Source of the DNA: DASYYE01 sp035946955
GTDB taxonomy: Bacteria; Actinomycetota; Actinomycetes; Streptosporangiales; Streptosporangiaceae
Reading direction: 5' to 3'
Assembly: GCA_035946955.1 (NCBI GenBank)
Contig: DASYYE010000541.1
Coordinates: 1 to 51,718 of the forward strand
Length of the DNA: 51,718 nucleotides
The notes under the pieces were generated by a model. It was not told where the DNA came from. It was given only the letters and a program-made list of their open reading frames with translations, and made no database searches. Both the position numbers and the translations under genes were made by a program. Shown here one piece after another: positions 16,202 to 23,893 of this stretch (the stretch's first letter is position 1; every line of letters starts with the position of its first letter).

Positions 16202-17698
16202 CTACGGGGAGTAGGAGAGGAAGCACAACGCGGTGTGGTCCGCCTCGTTATTGCACCAGGAGTTGCCGTAACGGTTCGTACTGCCGATCCACAAACCGGC
16301 GCGGGTGATCAGCATGTCTCCCGCGTTCGCGCGGGACATGCTGTAGACGGGTGTGCCGCTGGCGCTCTCCAGTAGGTTCCCGGTCGTGGGGTCGAGGCCC
16401 TGCATGCCTCGGTCGGCGATCGCGCCGGGGCCCGCGGACTTGCAGCCATCGCTGTTCTCACTCCACTGCGGGTGCCCGGCGACGTAGACCGCCGCGCTGT
16501 CTGCGGCCACGCTGTAGAGCGAGTTGCAGCCGGTGTAGTTGATCCACAGGTGTTTCACCGAGGCCTGGGTGGCTGGCCAGGCGACAGCGGCGTCGCACAC
16601 GCCAGTACGCGGGAAGTTGCGGACGGGCTGGTTCCAGGGGTGGTAGCCGGTCTCGACCGTGTAGATGGTCGAGTCATTGGGCGACCAGGCCGCGTCGCGG
16701 AGGTAGTAGGACTCGTCCCAGTAGCACTGGTAGGGGTAACCGCCAGGCAGGTTCCCCTTGCTGCCGTCGAACTCGGGGGAGGTCCAGGCGGTGACCGTGG
16801 CCCGGCTGGCCGCCAGGTTGAGCATGAAGATCTGCTGGCGAGCGTGGCCGCCCACGGAGGTGAAGACGCCCTCGGCGAGGTCCAGGGTGCCCCTGTGGCT
16901 GAGCTGCTGGTTGGCCACCTGGGTGGGGAAGATGACGTTGCACCGGCCGCCAGTGCTGTTGCAGTAGTGGTAATGGCCCGAGATGTTGAGGTGCAGGAAC
17001 CCGTCGTTGGCACCGGTGGAAGGGTTGAGGCTGGTGAAGTAGGGGTCCGCGCTGCTGCCGTTGATCGAGGTGAACTGCCCACCAACGAGCAGGTGCCCGT
17101 TGGGCGTCAGCGCCAGGGTCTGCACCTGCTTGTTCGCGTCGTGCCCCCATCTGCTGACCAGGCTGCCGTCGGACGTGCGGATGTAGGCAATGTTGTCAGC
17201 GGTGGCGCCGTCGACCTTGCTGAAGCTTCCGCCGATGAACGCGTGGCTGCAGTCGCTGGTCAGCGCGATCGAGTTGACCGTGCCGTTGACGTCGGGCGCC
17301 CAGGACGTGACCTTGTACGGCGCGGTGGCGCTGAAGCTGAAGACGTTGTCCCGCGTGAGCGTGGAGCCGTTCGAGATGACCTGGGTGAACTCGCCCGCCG
17401 CGTACATCGTGGCACCGCACTGCACCAGGTGCTTGATCGCGTCCGTGGCACTCGTTGTGGAGACCGGCAGCCGTGGCGTCCCCGTCGCGGGGTGGGGTGA
17501 CACGGCACCAGCAGGCTGGGCGCCGCGCACTGTCCTGGCGTGGACTGCGGCACTGGACGTGGACCCGACCCCTGCCACGCCAGCAGCGGCCGCCCCAAGG
17601 GCAACCGTCGCGGCGATCGCGCTGGCCCCGCTCACCAACCGCCGTCGGTGGCTGGCCCACAGCCTCTTCCGTGCACCGCCTGTCCTAGCCACATGCAT
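16202..17698 (-). CDS. Secreted beta-propeller-like protein of unknown function
   Basis: This is a 498-residue exported protein. A basic start followed by a hydrophobic alanine-rich stretch (about 20-50) is a signal peptide. The rest shows repeated blades of the type MYAAGEFTQV, AFIGGSFSKVDG, LLVGGQFTSING and VFTSVGGHARQQIF. This G.F..V.G pattern is typical of delta-60/DUF5122-like propellers in secreted actinobacterial proteins. Eight or so cysteines in the second half (for example NSTGGRC, YQCYW, SDGCKS, WCNNEADHTALC) suggest disulfides. No catalytic motif is recognised. Its upstream region is shared with sigR, which points the other way. Confidence 0.75.
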   Translation of the reverse strand: MHVARTGGARKRLWASHRRRLVSGASAIAATVALGAAAAGVAGVGSTSSAAVHARTVRGAQPAGAVSPHPATGTPRLPVSTTSATDAIKHLVQCGATMYAAGEFTQVISNGSTLTRDNVFSFSATAPYKVTSWAPDVNGTVNSIALTSDCSHAFIGGSFSKVDGATADNIAYIRTSDGSLVSRWGHDANKQVQTLALTPNGHLLVGGQFTSINGSSADPYFTSLNPSTGANDGFLHLNISGHYHYCNSTGGRCNVIFPTQVANQQLSHRGTLDLAEGVFTSVGGHARQQIFMLNLAASRATVTAWTSPEFDGSKGNLPGGYPYQCYWDESYYLRDAAWSPNDSTIYTVETGYHPWNQPVRNFPRTGVCDAAVAWPATQASVKHLWINYTGCNSLYSVAADSAAVYVAGHPQWSENSDGCKSAGPGAIADRGMQGLDPTTGNLLESASGTPVYSMSRANAGDMLITRAGLWIGSTNRYGNSWCNNEADHTALCFLSYSP

Positions 17699-17854
17699 CC
17701 GGCAACCTCCATGCCTAGCTTTGTTCAGGTGCCCCTCACTCCAGACCGGCGTTGGAGTCTAGCCGGACACATGCCAGGTACACCGTCAAACCGTGCAATC
17801 GTCAGGAGTGCCGTTGTGGTGAAACGGGCGCAGGCCGATCCGGCTCCCGGCCAT

Positions 17855-17880
17855 GGAATGAACGCGGTGCTGGGCCTGTT
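17855..17880 (+). promoter_or_regulatory. SigR-type promoter of sigR-rsrA
   Basis: GGAAT at 17855-17859 and GTT at 17878-17880 are separated by exactly 18 bases, which matches the published SigR consensus GGAAT-N18/19-GTT. It lies 111 bases before the sigR ATG. SigR transcribing its own operon from such a promoter is established in Streptomyces, so thiol-oxidative autoinduction is expected here. Confidence 0.85.
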
Positions 17881-17991
17881 GCATCGGACGTGCTGCTTAC
17901 CAGTGCTATCCCGGTGGACAGCCAGTCGGGTGAGGCCGCTTTCAGCAGGCCGGTGTACGGCCATGTATCCTCCGTCGTTGTGCCCGGTCAG

Positions 17992-18606
17992 ATGCCTGAG
18001 ACACTCGAGCAGCGAAGCGAGCGGTTCGAGCGTGAGGTGCTGCCGTACCTGGACCAGCTCTACTCAGCCGCGATGCGGATGACCCGCAACACGGCGGACG
18101 CCGAGGACCTGGTCCAGGAGACGTTCGCCAAGGCCTACGCCTCGTTCCACCAGTTCGAGCCGGGAACCAACCTCAAAGCGTGGCTTTTCAGGATCCTGAC
18201 CAACACCTTCATCAACACCTACCGCAAGCGGCAGCGTGAGCCGCAGCGGACGGGTGCTGAGGATATCGAGGACTGGCAGCTCGCGCGGGCGGCCTCGCAC
18301 ACCTCGTCGGGCCTGAAGTCGGCTGAAGCCGAGGCACTGGAGCGGCTCCCCGACTCGGACATCAAGACCGCGCTGCAGGAACTGCCCGAGGACTTCCGCA
18401 TCGCGGTCTACCTGGCCGATGTAGAGGGCTTCGCCTATAAAGAGATCGCCGACATCATGGGGACACCCATCGGCACAGTCATGTCCCGCCTGCACCGTGG
18501 CCGCAGGCAGTTGCGTGAGTTGCTGCAGGGCTACGCGGCAGAACGTGGCCTGGCGCAGGCGGCTGCGGGCCCAGCAACGGGCGGGTCAGGGGAGGACTCA
18601 CGGTGA
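17992..18606 (+). CDS. sigR: RNA polymerase sigma factor SigR (ECF, thiol-oxidative stress)
   Basis: This is an extracytoplasmic-function sigma factor of 204 residues, very close to Streptomyces SigR and mycobacterial SigH. Region 2 reads YSAAMRMTRNTADAEDLVQE ... NLKAWLFRILTNTFIN, and region 4 reads DFRIAVYLADVEGFAYKEIA ... GTVMSRLHRGRRQLR. It directs transcription of thioredoxin, mycothiol and protein-quality genes under disulfide stress. The start is ATG 17992; a GTG at 17980 is also in frame. The frame stays open far upstream (to 17752), so an N-terminally extended unstable form like Streptomyces SigR-prime is conceivable. The stop overlaps the rsrA start as GTGA, and a SigR-type promoter lies upstream. 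Confidence 0.95.
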   Translation: MPETLEQRSERFEREVLPYLDQLYSAAMRMTRNTADAEDLVQETFAKAYASFHQFEPGTNLKAWLFRILTNTFINTYRKRQREPQRTGAEDIEDWQLARAASHTSSGLKSAEAEALERLPDSDIKTALQELPEDFRIAVYLADVEGFAYKEIADIMGTPIGTVMSRLHRGRRQLRELLQGYAAERGLAQAAAGPATGGSGEDSR

Positions 18607-18887
18607 GCTGTGGCAACCCCCATGACGTCCCGTGTACCGAGGTGCTCGACCGGGTCTACGCCTACCTCGACCGGGAGCTCGGCGAAGGCGACTGCGCAAA
18701 GATCCGCCAGCACCTCGATGAGTGCGGGCCGTGCCTGCGAGAGTACGGCCTGGAAGAGGTCGTGAAACAGCTCGTGCACAAGCACTGCGGGCATGACGCG
18801 GTTCCTGGGGAGCTGCGTGTGAAGGTGATGGTGCGCATCCAGCAGGTGCAGGCGGAGCTGAGGGTAAGCCAGGCGCCAGCCGAGTAG
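18603..18887 (+). CDS. rsrA: Zinc-binding redox-sensing anti-sigma factor RsrA
   Basis: This is a 94-residue anti-sigma factor of the ZAS family. Under reducing conditions it holds SigR inactive; oxidation forms a disulfide, expels zinc and frees SigR. Cys3, Cys11, His37, Cys41 and Cys44 fall at the same numbers as in the Streptomyces protein (HxxxCxxC is HLDECGPC). Cys62 is present, but the neighbouring position 61 is His instead of Cys. The start GTG at 18603 overlaps the sigR stop, as expected for equal production of the pair. Confidence 0.95.
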   Translation: MSCGNPHDVPCTEVLDRVYAYLDRELGEGDCAKIRQHLDECGPCLREYGLEEVVKQLVHKHCGHDAVPGELRVKVMVRIQQVQAELRVSQAPAE

Positions 18888-19095
18888 CGTTTCCCGCACA
18901 CTGCTCGCCCGCTCTGCGGCCGCAGGCCAGGAACACTCCCGCATGACGCCAGGCCGGGTTACTCTTTGTGCTGCCAGCGCCACGCACCCTTGCGGGAGAG
19001 GCCATGCGCACATTGGGGTCGTTTGTGCCTGCGGCTACCCCATTCCCCGCCGGTGGTGCCGAGCTGGCCAGTGTCACTGGGCCTGGCCCGCTGGC

Positions 19096-20490
19096 ATGGT
19101 GACGGGGAGAGGGCGGCAGGCCCGCCGCCCTCCGGCCTTCTCTACCATTGCCTGGCTGTACGTGCTCATAGTCGTGGCTGCGGGCACCTCTGTGCTCCTC
19201 CGTGCGATCTTCCCCACCGATGACTGGGACGTGCACGTGCGCTGGTCCGCCACATTGGTGGTGCTGGCGGTCTTGTTCCTGGTCTGCGACTCGTTCCCAA
19301 CCGCTCTGACGTCGCGCCAGTCGGCGTGGTCGCCGAGCACGGCCGCGACTCTGGCGGCGGTGGTCCTCCTCGGCCCGCCAGGTGCGGTCGTGGTCGGGGC
19401 CACCTCCCTGCTGAGCGTGCAACGGGGACTGGCTTTCACCCAGCGCGTCTTCAATGCGTCGATGTACGCGTTGAGCGCGTCCGCGGCCGGGGAGACCTAC
19501 CTCGCCCTCGGCGGCAGGGTGGGCGAGCCGATGCCGGGTTTCTTCCCTGGCATCCTCGGGCCGTTCGCCGTGGCGGCCGTCGTCCATGTGCTCGTCAACC
19601 ACGGGCTTTTGTGGGGGATGTTGTGGCTGATCCCGGCCGCCGAGGCCGGCCCCGGCATAGGCACGGCCAGGCACATCCCGTTGCTGTTCATCTCCGACGT
19701 CGGCTACGCGTCGCTGGGCCTGCTGATCGCCGCACTGTGGCGGGAACTGCCGGGTCCGTTGGACGCCGTGCTCGTTCTCATCCCGCTGCTGGTGGCGCGG
19801 TGGGCAATGGGCCAGTTCAGCGCCCAGGAGCACGCGTATGCGGCCACGATGGCGGCGCTGTGCCAGGCCGTGGAGACCAAGGACCTCTACACCCGCGGTC
19901 ACAGTGAGCGGGTCTCGCGGGGCGCGGTCATGATCGGCCAGGAGATCGGCATGCGGGCCAACCGGGTGGAGGCGATCCGCTATGCCGGGATGCTGCACGA
20001 CGTGGGCAAGCTCGGGGTGCCCACGACCGTCCTGCAGAAGCAGGGGCCGCTGACCGAGGAGGAGTTCGCGGCCATTCAGTTGCACCCGATGCGGGGCCTG
20101 GAGATCGTCCAGGAGATCGGGTTCCTCGACGAGGCTCTGGCCGGGATCATGCACCACCACGAGCGGATCGATGGCCTCGGCTACCCGATGGGCCTGGCCG
20201 GTGACGAGATCCCCGAGTTCGCCCGGGTCATCGCGGTCGCCGACGCGTTCGATGCGATGACCTCTGACCGCTCCTACCGGGGCGCCCGCTCAGTCGAGGC
20301 TGCTCTCGCAGACCTCAAGAAGTGGGCCGGGATCCAGTTCGACCCCGCGTTTGTGGAGGCGTTCACCGCGGTGGTCGCGCGGGAGGGCTGGGCTGCCCCG
20401 CGGCCGGTGGCCGTTGCTGAGGTCAGCAGTGCGCAGTCGCAGGACCATGACGACCCGAGCGCCCCACTGCGGGTGGTCGAGAAGCAGTGA
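19096..20490 (+). CDS. Membrane HD-GYP domain phosphodiesterase
   Basis: This protein probably hydrolyses cyclic di-GMP or a related cyclic dinucleotide. It has about 464 residues from ATG 19096; the frame upstream to 18943 lacks support. The N-terminal half (about 15-225) is a bundle of hydrophobic helices resembling a membrane sensor. The C-terminal half has the complete metal-binding set: HSERV, LHDVGK, HHHERIDGLGYP and ADAFDAMTSDRSYR. HD and GYP parts are both intact, so activity is likely. It follows sigR-rsrA by about 200 bases and overlaps the next gene as GTGA. Confidence 0.9.
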   Translation: MVTGRGRQARRPPAFSTIAWLYVLIVVAAGTSVLLRAIFPTDDWDVHVRWSATLVVLAVLFLVCDSFPTALTSRQSAWSPSTAATLAAVVLLGPPGAVVVGATSLLSVQRGLAFTQRVFNASMYALSASAAGETYLALGGRVGEPMPGFFPGILGPFAVAAVVHVLVNHGLLWGMLWLIPAAEAGPGIGTARHIPLLFISDVGYASLGLLIAALWRELPGPLDAVLVLIPLLVARWAMGQFSAQEHAYAATMAALCQAVETKDLYTRGHSERVSRGAVMIGQEIGMRANRVEAIRYAGMLHDVGKLGVPTTVLQKQGPLTEEEFAAIQLHPMRGLEIVQEIGFLDEALAGIMHHHERIDGLGYPMGLAGDEIPEFARVIAVADAFDAMTSDRSYRGARSVEAALADLKKWAGIQFDPAFVEAFTAVVAREGWAAPRPVAVAEVSSAQSQDHDDPSAPLRVVEKQ

Positions 20491-21764
20491 CCCTGGCGGC
20501 CGGGCGCGCGCAGCCCACATCTGCGGTACCAGCCGTTGGGCTGGGCAGTTTTGTACTGGTCACCGCGGTTGGCCTGGTGGTGGTCACGGCCTTGGTGGTC
20601 ACGGCCGCCAATGGCCTGGCCCAGCCCAGCGTGGCTTTTGCGTTCGCCGGGCTCATCGCGCTGGGCGAGCTGTTCCGGGCGGCCCTGCCTGGGGGCAGGC
20701 AGTCCGCCCCGCTGGCGATCGCCGCCGGTCTCGCCTACGCCCTGCTGCTGCACGTGGGAAACCAGGCTGCCGCCCAGTCGTCGTGGCAGGTAGTGGCCGT
20801 AGCCGCAGCGGGCATGACAGTGGGTGCCTTGCCACACCTGGCCGCTGGCCACCCCGTCGGCGTCACCGGGATGGCCTCCCGCATGCTGCGGATCGCCATT
20901 GCCGCGGTCGGGTTCCGGGCGCTGGCGGAGGTGCCGGCCATCCGTGCCGAATCGGACCTGCAGCTGGGTGTCATGGCCGGCTTGCTGATGGCCGGCTGGG
21001 CAGCCGAATGCCTCGTCAGGGCGCTGGTCCGGGCGAACAGCCTGCACGCGCGGTTCGGGGTCACGCTAGCTGCCGAGTTCGCCGTCCAGTTCCCGCTGGG
21101 GGTGGCCGTCACGGCGACCGCGATCCTGATCGCGCTGGCGGCGCAGGTCATGGGCCTGGCAGCGCTCGCGGTGTTCATCGCCCCGCTGCTTGTCACCCAG
21201 GTCGCCATGTGCCGCTATGCCGGCATCCGGGCGACCTACCTGGAGACCGTCCGCGCGCTCGCCCGGGTGACCGAAGCCGGGGGGTACGTGGAGGATGGTC
21301 ATGCGCACCGGGTCGGCCAGCTCGCCGTGGCCGTAGGCCACGAATTCGGCATAGCCGAGACCGGGCTGCTGGAACTGGAGTACGCCGCGCTCATGCACGA
21401 CATCGGCCAGTTGTCCCTGCGCAACCCCATCCCGCGCGGGGCGACAGTCCTGGCCCCCCCAGAGGACCAGCGCCGTATCGCAGAACTGGGTGCCGACGTG
21501 ATCGGCAAGGCAGGCGTCCTGGACGGCGTGGCCGAGATCGTCCGCTGCCAGGGCCGCCCGTGGCAGGGCCCAGCCGGCACCCCTCCGGTAGGAAGCCGGA
21601 TCATCCACGCCGCCAGCGCCTTTGACGACCTGGCCGGCCCCTTCCCCGACGTCCCCCGGACCCTGGCAGCCCTGGAACGTCTCCGCCAAGCCAGCACCGA
21701 CTACGACCCCGGCGTAGTGGAGGCCCTGGCGAAAGTGGCCCACCGCCAAGCCCGCCGCTCCTGA
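20487..21764 (+). CDS. Membrane protein with degenerate HD domain, partner of the HD-GYP protein
   Basis: This is a 425-residue protein with the same plan as its upstream neighbour: hydrophobic helices over about residues 15-240, then a cytoplasmic HD-like domain. It keeps GHAHRVGQLAVAVG and ALMHDIGQLSL, so the first His and the HD pair remain. The HHE and GYP elements are missing: the equivalent region reads VRCQGRPWQGPAG. A catalytically weakened paralogue that binds or regulates the upstream enzyme is an inference from the GTGA overlap and shared layout. Confidence 0.8.
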   Translation: MTLAAGRAQPTSAVPAVGLGSFVLVTAVGLVVVTALVVTAANGLAQPSVAFAFAGLIALGELFRAALPGGRQSAPLAIAAGLAYALLLHVGNQAAAQSSWQVVAVAAAGMTVGALPHLAAGHPVGVTGMASRMLRIAIAAVGFRALAEVPAIRAESDLQLGVMAGLLMAGWAAECLVRALVRANSLHARFGVTLAAEFAVQFPLGVAVTATAILIALAAQVMGLAALAVFIAPLLVTQVAMCRYAGIRATYLETVRALARVTEAGGYVEDGHAHRVGQLAVAVGHEFGIAETGLLELEYAALMHDIGQLSLRNPIPRGATVLAPPEDQRRIAELGADVIGKAGVLDGVAEIVRCQGRPWQGPAGTPPVGSRIIHAASAFDDLAGPFPDVPRTLAALERLRQASTDYDPGVVEALAKVAHRQARRS

Positions 21765-21911
21765 ACCTAGGCCGCCCGTCACGGATGGCAGCTACGCATT
21801 CAGGGACAAACCAGGCATATCCACAACCAGGGGCCCTGATATGACGTCCGGATGGCTGGTCGGCGCGCGGGTCTGGGTGTTGTTGAGGGAGGGCGCCGGT
21901 AGGCTGCCGAC

Positions 21912-23261
21912 GTGCTTGAGTCGGTCTTGGTAGCTAATCGGGGGGAGATCGCGCGCCGGGTTGTCCGGACGGCGCGGCGACTCGGGGTCAGGGCAGTGGC
22001 GGTGTATTCGGAGGCTGATGCTGACCTGCCCGTAGTGCGGGAGGCGGACGAGGCTGTGCTGCTGGGACCCGCGGCGGTGGCGCAGAGCTACCTGAATGCT
22101 GACGCGGTGATCGCGGCGGCGCGGCGGACGGGGGCGCAGGCCGTGCACCCGGGGTACGGGTTCCTCGCGGAGAACGCGGAGTTCGCCCAGCGGGTGGTGG
22201 ACGAGGGGCTGGTGTGGGTCGGGCCGTCCGCGGACGTCATCAAGCAGATGGGCGACAAGATCAACGCCCGCAACCTCATGGCCAAGGCGGGGGTACCGGT
22301 CGCGGCCGGTACAGCTGAACCGGTAGCGGACGCGGACGCCGCTGTCGCTGAGGCTGCCCGTATCGGCTACCCGGTGATGGTCAAGGCCGCGGCGGGCGGC
22401 GGCGGGATCGGCATGAGCGCCGCGGTGGACCCGGAGGCCCTGCGCGCCGCGTTCGAGACCGCCCGGGCCCGGGGGGAACGGTTCTTCGGCAGCCCCGCGA
22501 TTCTGCTGGAGCGCTACATCGAGCGTGCGCGTCATGTCGAGGTCCAGATCATAGGACTGCCGGATGGCCAGGTGGCCGCACTGGGCGAGCGTGACTGCTC
22601 GGTCCAGCGACGCCACCAGAAGGTCGCCGAGGAGACACCATCGCCCGGCATCACCGAAGACCTGCGGGCACGGATGCTGGCCGCCGCGGTCCGTGCTGGT
22701 GAGGCGGTCGGGTACCTGGGCGCTGGCACAGTTGAGTGCCTGGTCGACGTCACCGCCCAGGAGTTCGTGTTCCTGGAGATGAACACCCGGCTGCAGGTGG
22801 AGCACCCGGTCACCGAGCTGGTCACCGGCATCGACCTGGTCGAGCAGCAGTTCCGGGTCGCGGCCGGAGACGACGTGAGCTTTGCTGTTGATGGCGTCGC
22901 AACTGCCGGGCACGCCTTGGAGCTGCGGGTGTACGCCGAGGACCCGCAGCGGTTCCTGCCGAGCCCGGGTGTGATCACACGCTGGGAGGAGCCGGTCGGC
23001 CCAGGGGTGCGTGTGGATGCCGGGTACGAGGCGGGGAACAAGGTGACGCCGTTCTATGACCCACTGCTGGCAAAGCTGTGCGTGCACGGTGCCGACCGGC
23101 AGCAGGCACTGGAGCGGGCGCGGGAGGCGGTGGCGGCGTTCACCGTCGAGGGCCTGCGGACGAACCTGCCGTTCCACGCTGACCTGCTCGCCAGCGACGA
23201 GTTCACCAGTGGTGACTATGACACGTCAGTGGTCGCCCGGCTCAGGCCGGGCGCCCGGTAA
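21912..23261 (+). CDS. accC: Biotin carboxylase subunit of an acyl-CoA carboxylase
   Basis: This is the ATP-dependent biotin carboxylase that loads CO2 onto biotin of the carrier protein, the first half reaction of acetyl/propionyl-CoA carboxylase. It has 449 residues, the length of a stand-alone AccC without a fused carrier. Visible elements are VLVANRGEIARRV at the start, HPGYGFLAENAEFA, the ATP-grasp glycine loop KAAAGGGGIGM, EMNTRLQVEHPVTE and the C-terminal domain ending in LPFHADLL. The start is GTG 21912. The carrier gene follows after 51 bases. No carboxyltransferase subunit is in the window. It faces the biotin synthesis operon. Confidence 0.93.
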   Translation: MLESVLVANRGEIARRVVRTARRLGVRAVAVYSEADADLPVVREADEAVLLGPAAVAQSYLNADAVIAAARRTGAQAVHPGYGFLAENAEFAQRVVDEGLVWVGPSADVIKQMGDKINARNLMAKAGVPVAAGTAEPVADADAAVAEAARIGYPVMVKAAAGGGGIGMSAAVDPEALRAAFETARARGERFFGSPAILLERYIERARHVEVQIIGLPDGQVAALGERDCSVQRRHQKVAEETPSPGITEDLRARMLAAAVRAGEAVGYLGAGTVECLVDVTAQEFVFLEMNTRLQVEHPVTELVTGIDLVEQQFRVAAGDDVSFAVDGVATAGHALELRVYAEDPQRFLPSPGVITRWEEPVGPGVRVDAGYEAGNKVTPFYDPLLAKLCVHGADRQQALERAREAVAAFTVEGLRTNLPFHADLLASDEFTSGDYDTSVVARLRPGAR

Positions 23262-23312
23262 ACGCACTAGGCGGGCCGGCACCGTCACGGCCTGTACAGA
23301 GAGGAGCGGTGG

Positions 23313-23525
23313 GTGGCAGAAGTCCGCGCCGAGATGGTGGCGAACGTCTGGAAGGTCGTAGCCACCGAGGGGACTGCGGTGTCCGATGGGGACACCCTGG
23401 TCATCCTGGAGTCGATGAAGATGGAGATCCCGGTGGTCGCCGAGGTCCCCGGCACCCTGACCAAGTTGCACGTGGGCGAGGGTGACGTGGTCCAGGAAGG
23501 TGACCTCATCGCGGTCATCGACTGA
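23313..23525 (+). CDS. Small biotin carboxyl carrier (biotin/lipoyl attachment) protein
   Basis: This is a 70-residue single-domain carrier with the canonical biotinylation motif ESMKME; the lysine near residue 35 receives biotin from BirA. Flanking strands GDTLVILE and VVQEGDLIAVID match the biotinyl domain fold. It lacks the N-terminal extension of AccB from enterobacteria and resembles the free 70-residue carriers of Gram-positive bacteria and actinomycetes. The start is GTG 23313 after GAGAGGAG. With the upstream AccC it would form the carboxylase half of an acyl-CoA carboxylase. Confidence 0.93.
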   Translation: MAEVRAEMVANVWKVVATEGTAVSDGDTLVILESMKMEIPVVAEVPGTLTKLHVGEGDVVQEGDLIAVID

Positions 23526-23540
23526 GCACCATTGGCTAAG

Positions 23541-23756
23541 TCAGTCCTGGCTGGTCCACAGGCCGTGCCGTGAGCAGGTGCTGGACCAGCCGTCCGGAGT
23601 GACTTTGACCACCGTCCGTCGCCCGCACTGCGCGCAGTACCGGGGTGGCTCCAGCGCCCGGGCAGCCCGGCACGCCTCATGGCCGGGCCCGCTGCCCTCA
23701 GCTAGCGCGGAGCCACACCGGTCGCAGTATTCGGTGCCGCTCACCGTGTAGCCCAT
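23541..23756 (-). CDS. bsaP: Biotin synthase auxiliary protein BsaP-like
   Basis: This is a 71-residue cysteine-rich protein of the actinobacterial family that includes mycobacterial Rv1590, reported as a helper needed for BioB activity. The conserved C-terminal block reads LEPPRYCAQCGRRTVVKVTP, followed by DGW and CSRHG. Six cysteines (11, 14, 29, 41, 44, 61) include two CxxC pairs and suggest metal or Fe-S binding. The start ATG 23756 opens MGYTVSGTEYCDRCG. It is on the same strand as bioB but separated from it by the thiamine-diphosphate enzyme gene and a long hairpin. The link to biotin synthesis is strengthened by bioF, bioD and bioB upstream. Confidence 0.82.
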   Translation of the reverse strand: MGYTVSGTEYCDRCGSALAEGSGPGHEACRAARALEPPRYCAQCGRRTVVKVTPDGWSSTCSRHGLWTSQD

Positions 23757-23798
23757 GGCCGCACAGCGTATCGCGCGGTCTGGTGGCGATGTGCGCTT

Positions 23799-23850
23799 GA
23801 GGTTGTGTGTCAAAACCGTCGTTGGAGCAGCGGTTTTGACACACAACCTC
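23799..23850. terminator. Perfect 20-bp hairpin between the TPP enzyme and bsaP
   Basis: Arms 23799-23818 and 23831-23850 are perfect reverse complements around a 12-base loop. It lies 43 bases after the stop of the thiamine-diphosphate enzyme and 42 bases before the bsaP start, on their shared strand. No T tract follows. A terminator or intercistronic attenuator is the simplest reading; a protein site is possible. Confidence 0.75.
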
Positions 23851-23893
23851 CTCGGCTTGTTAGCGATGAGACCACGGCGATGGGGACCGTTCC

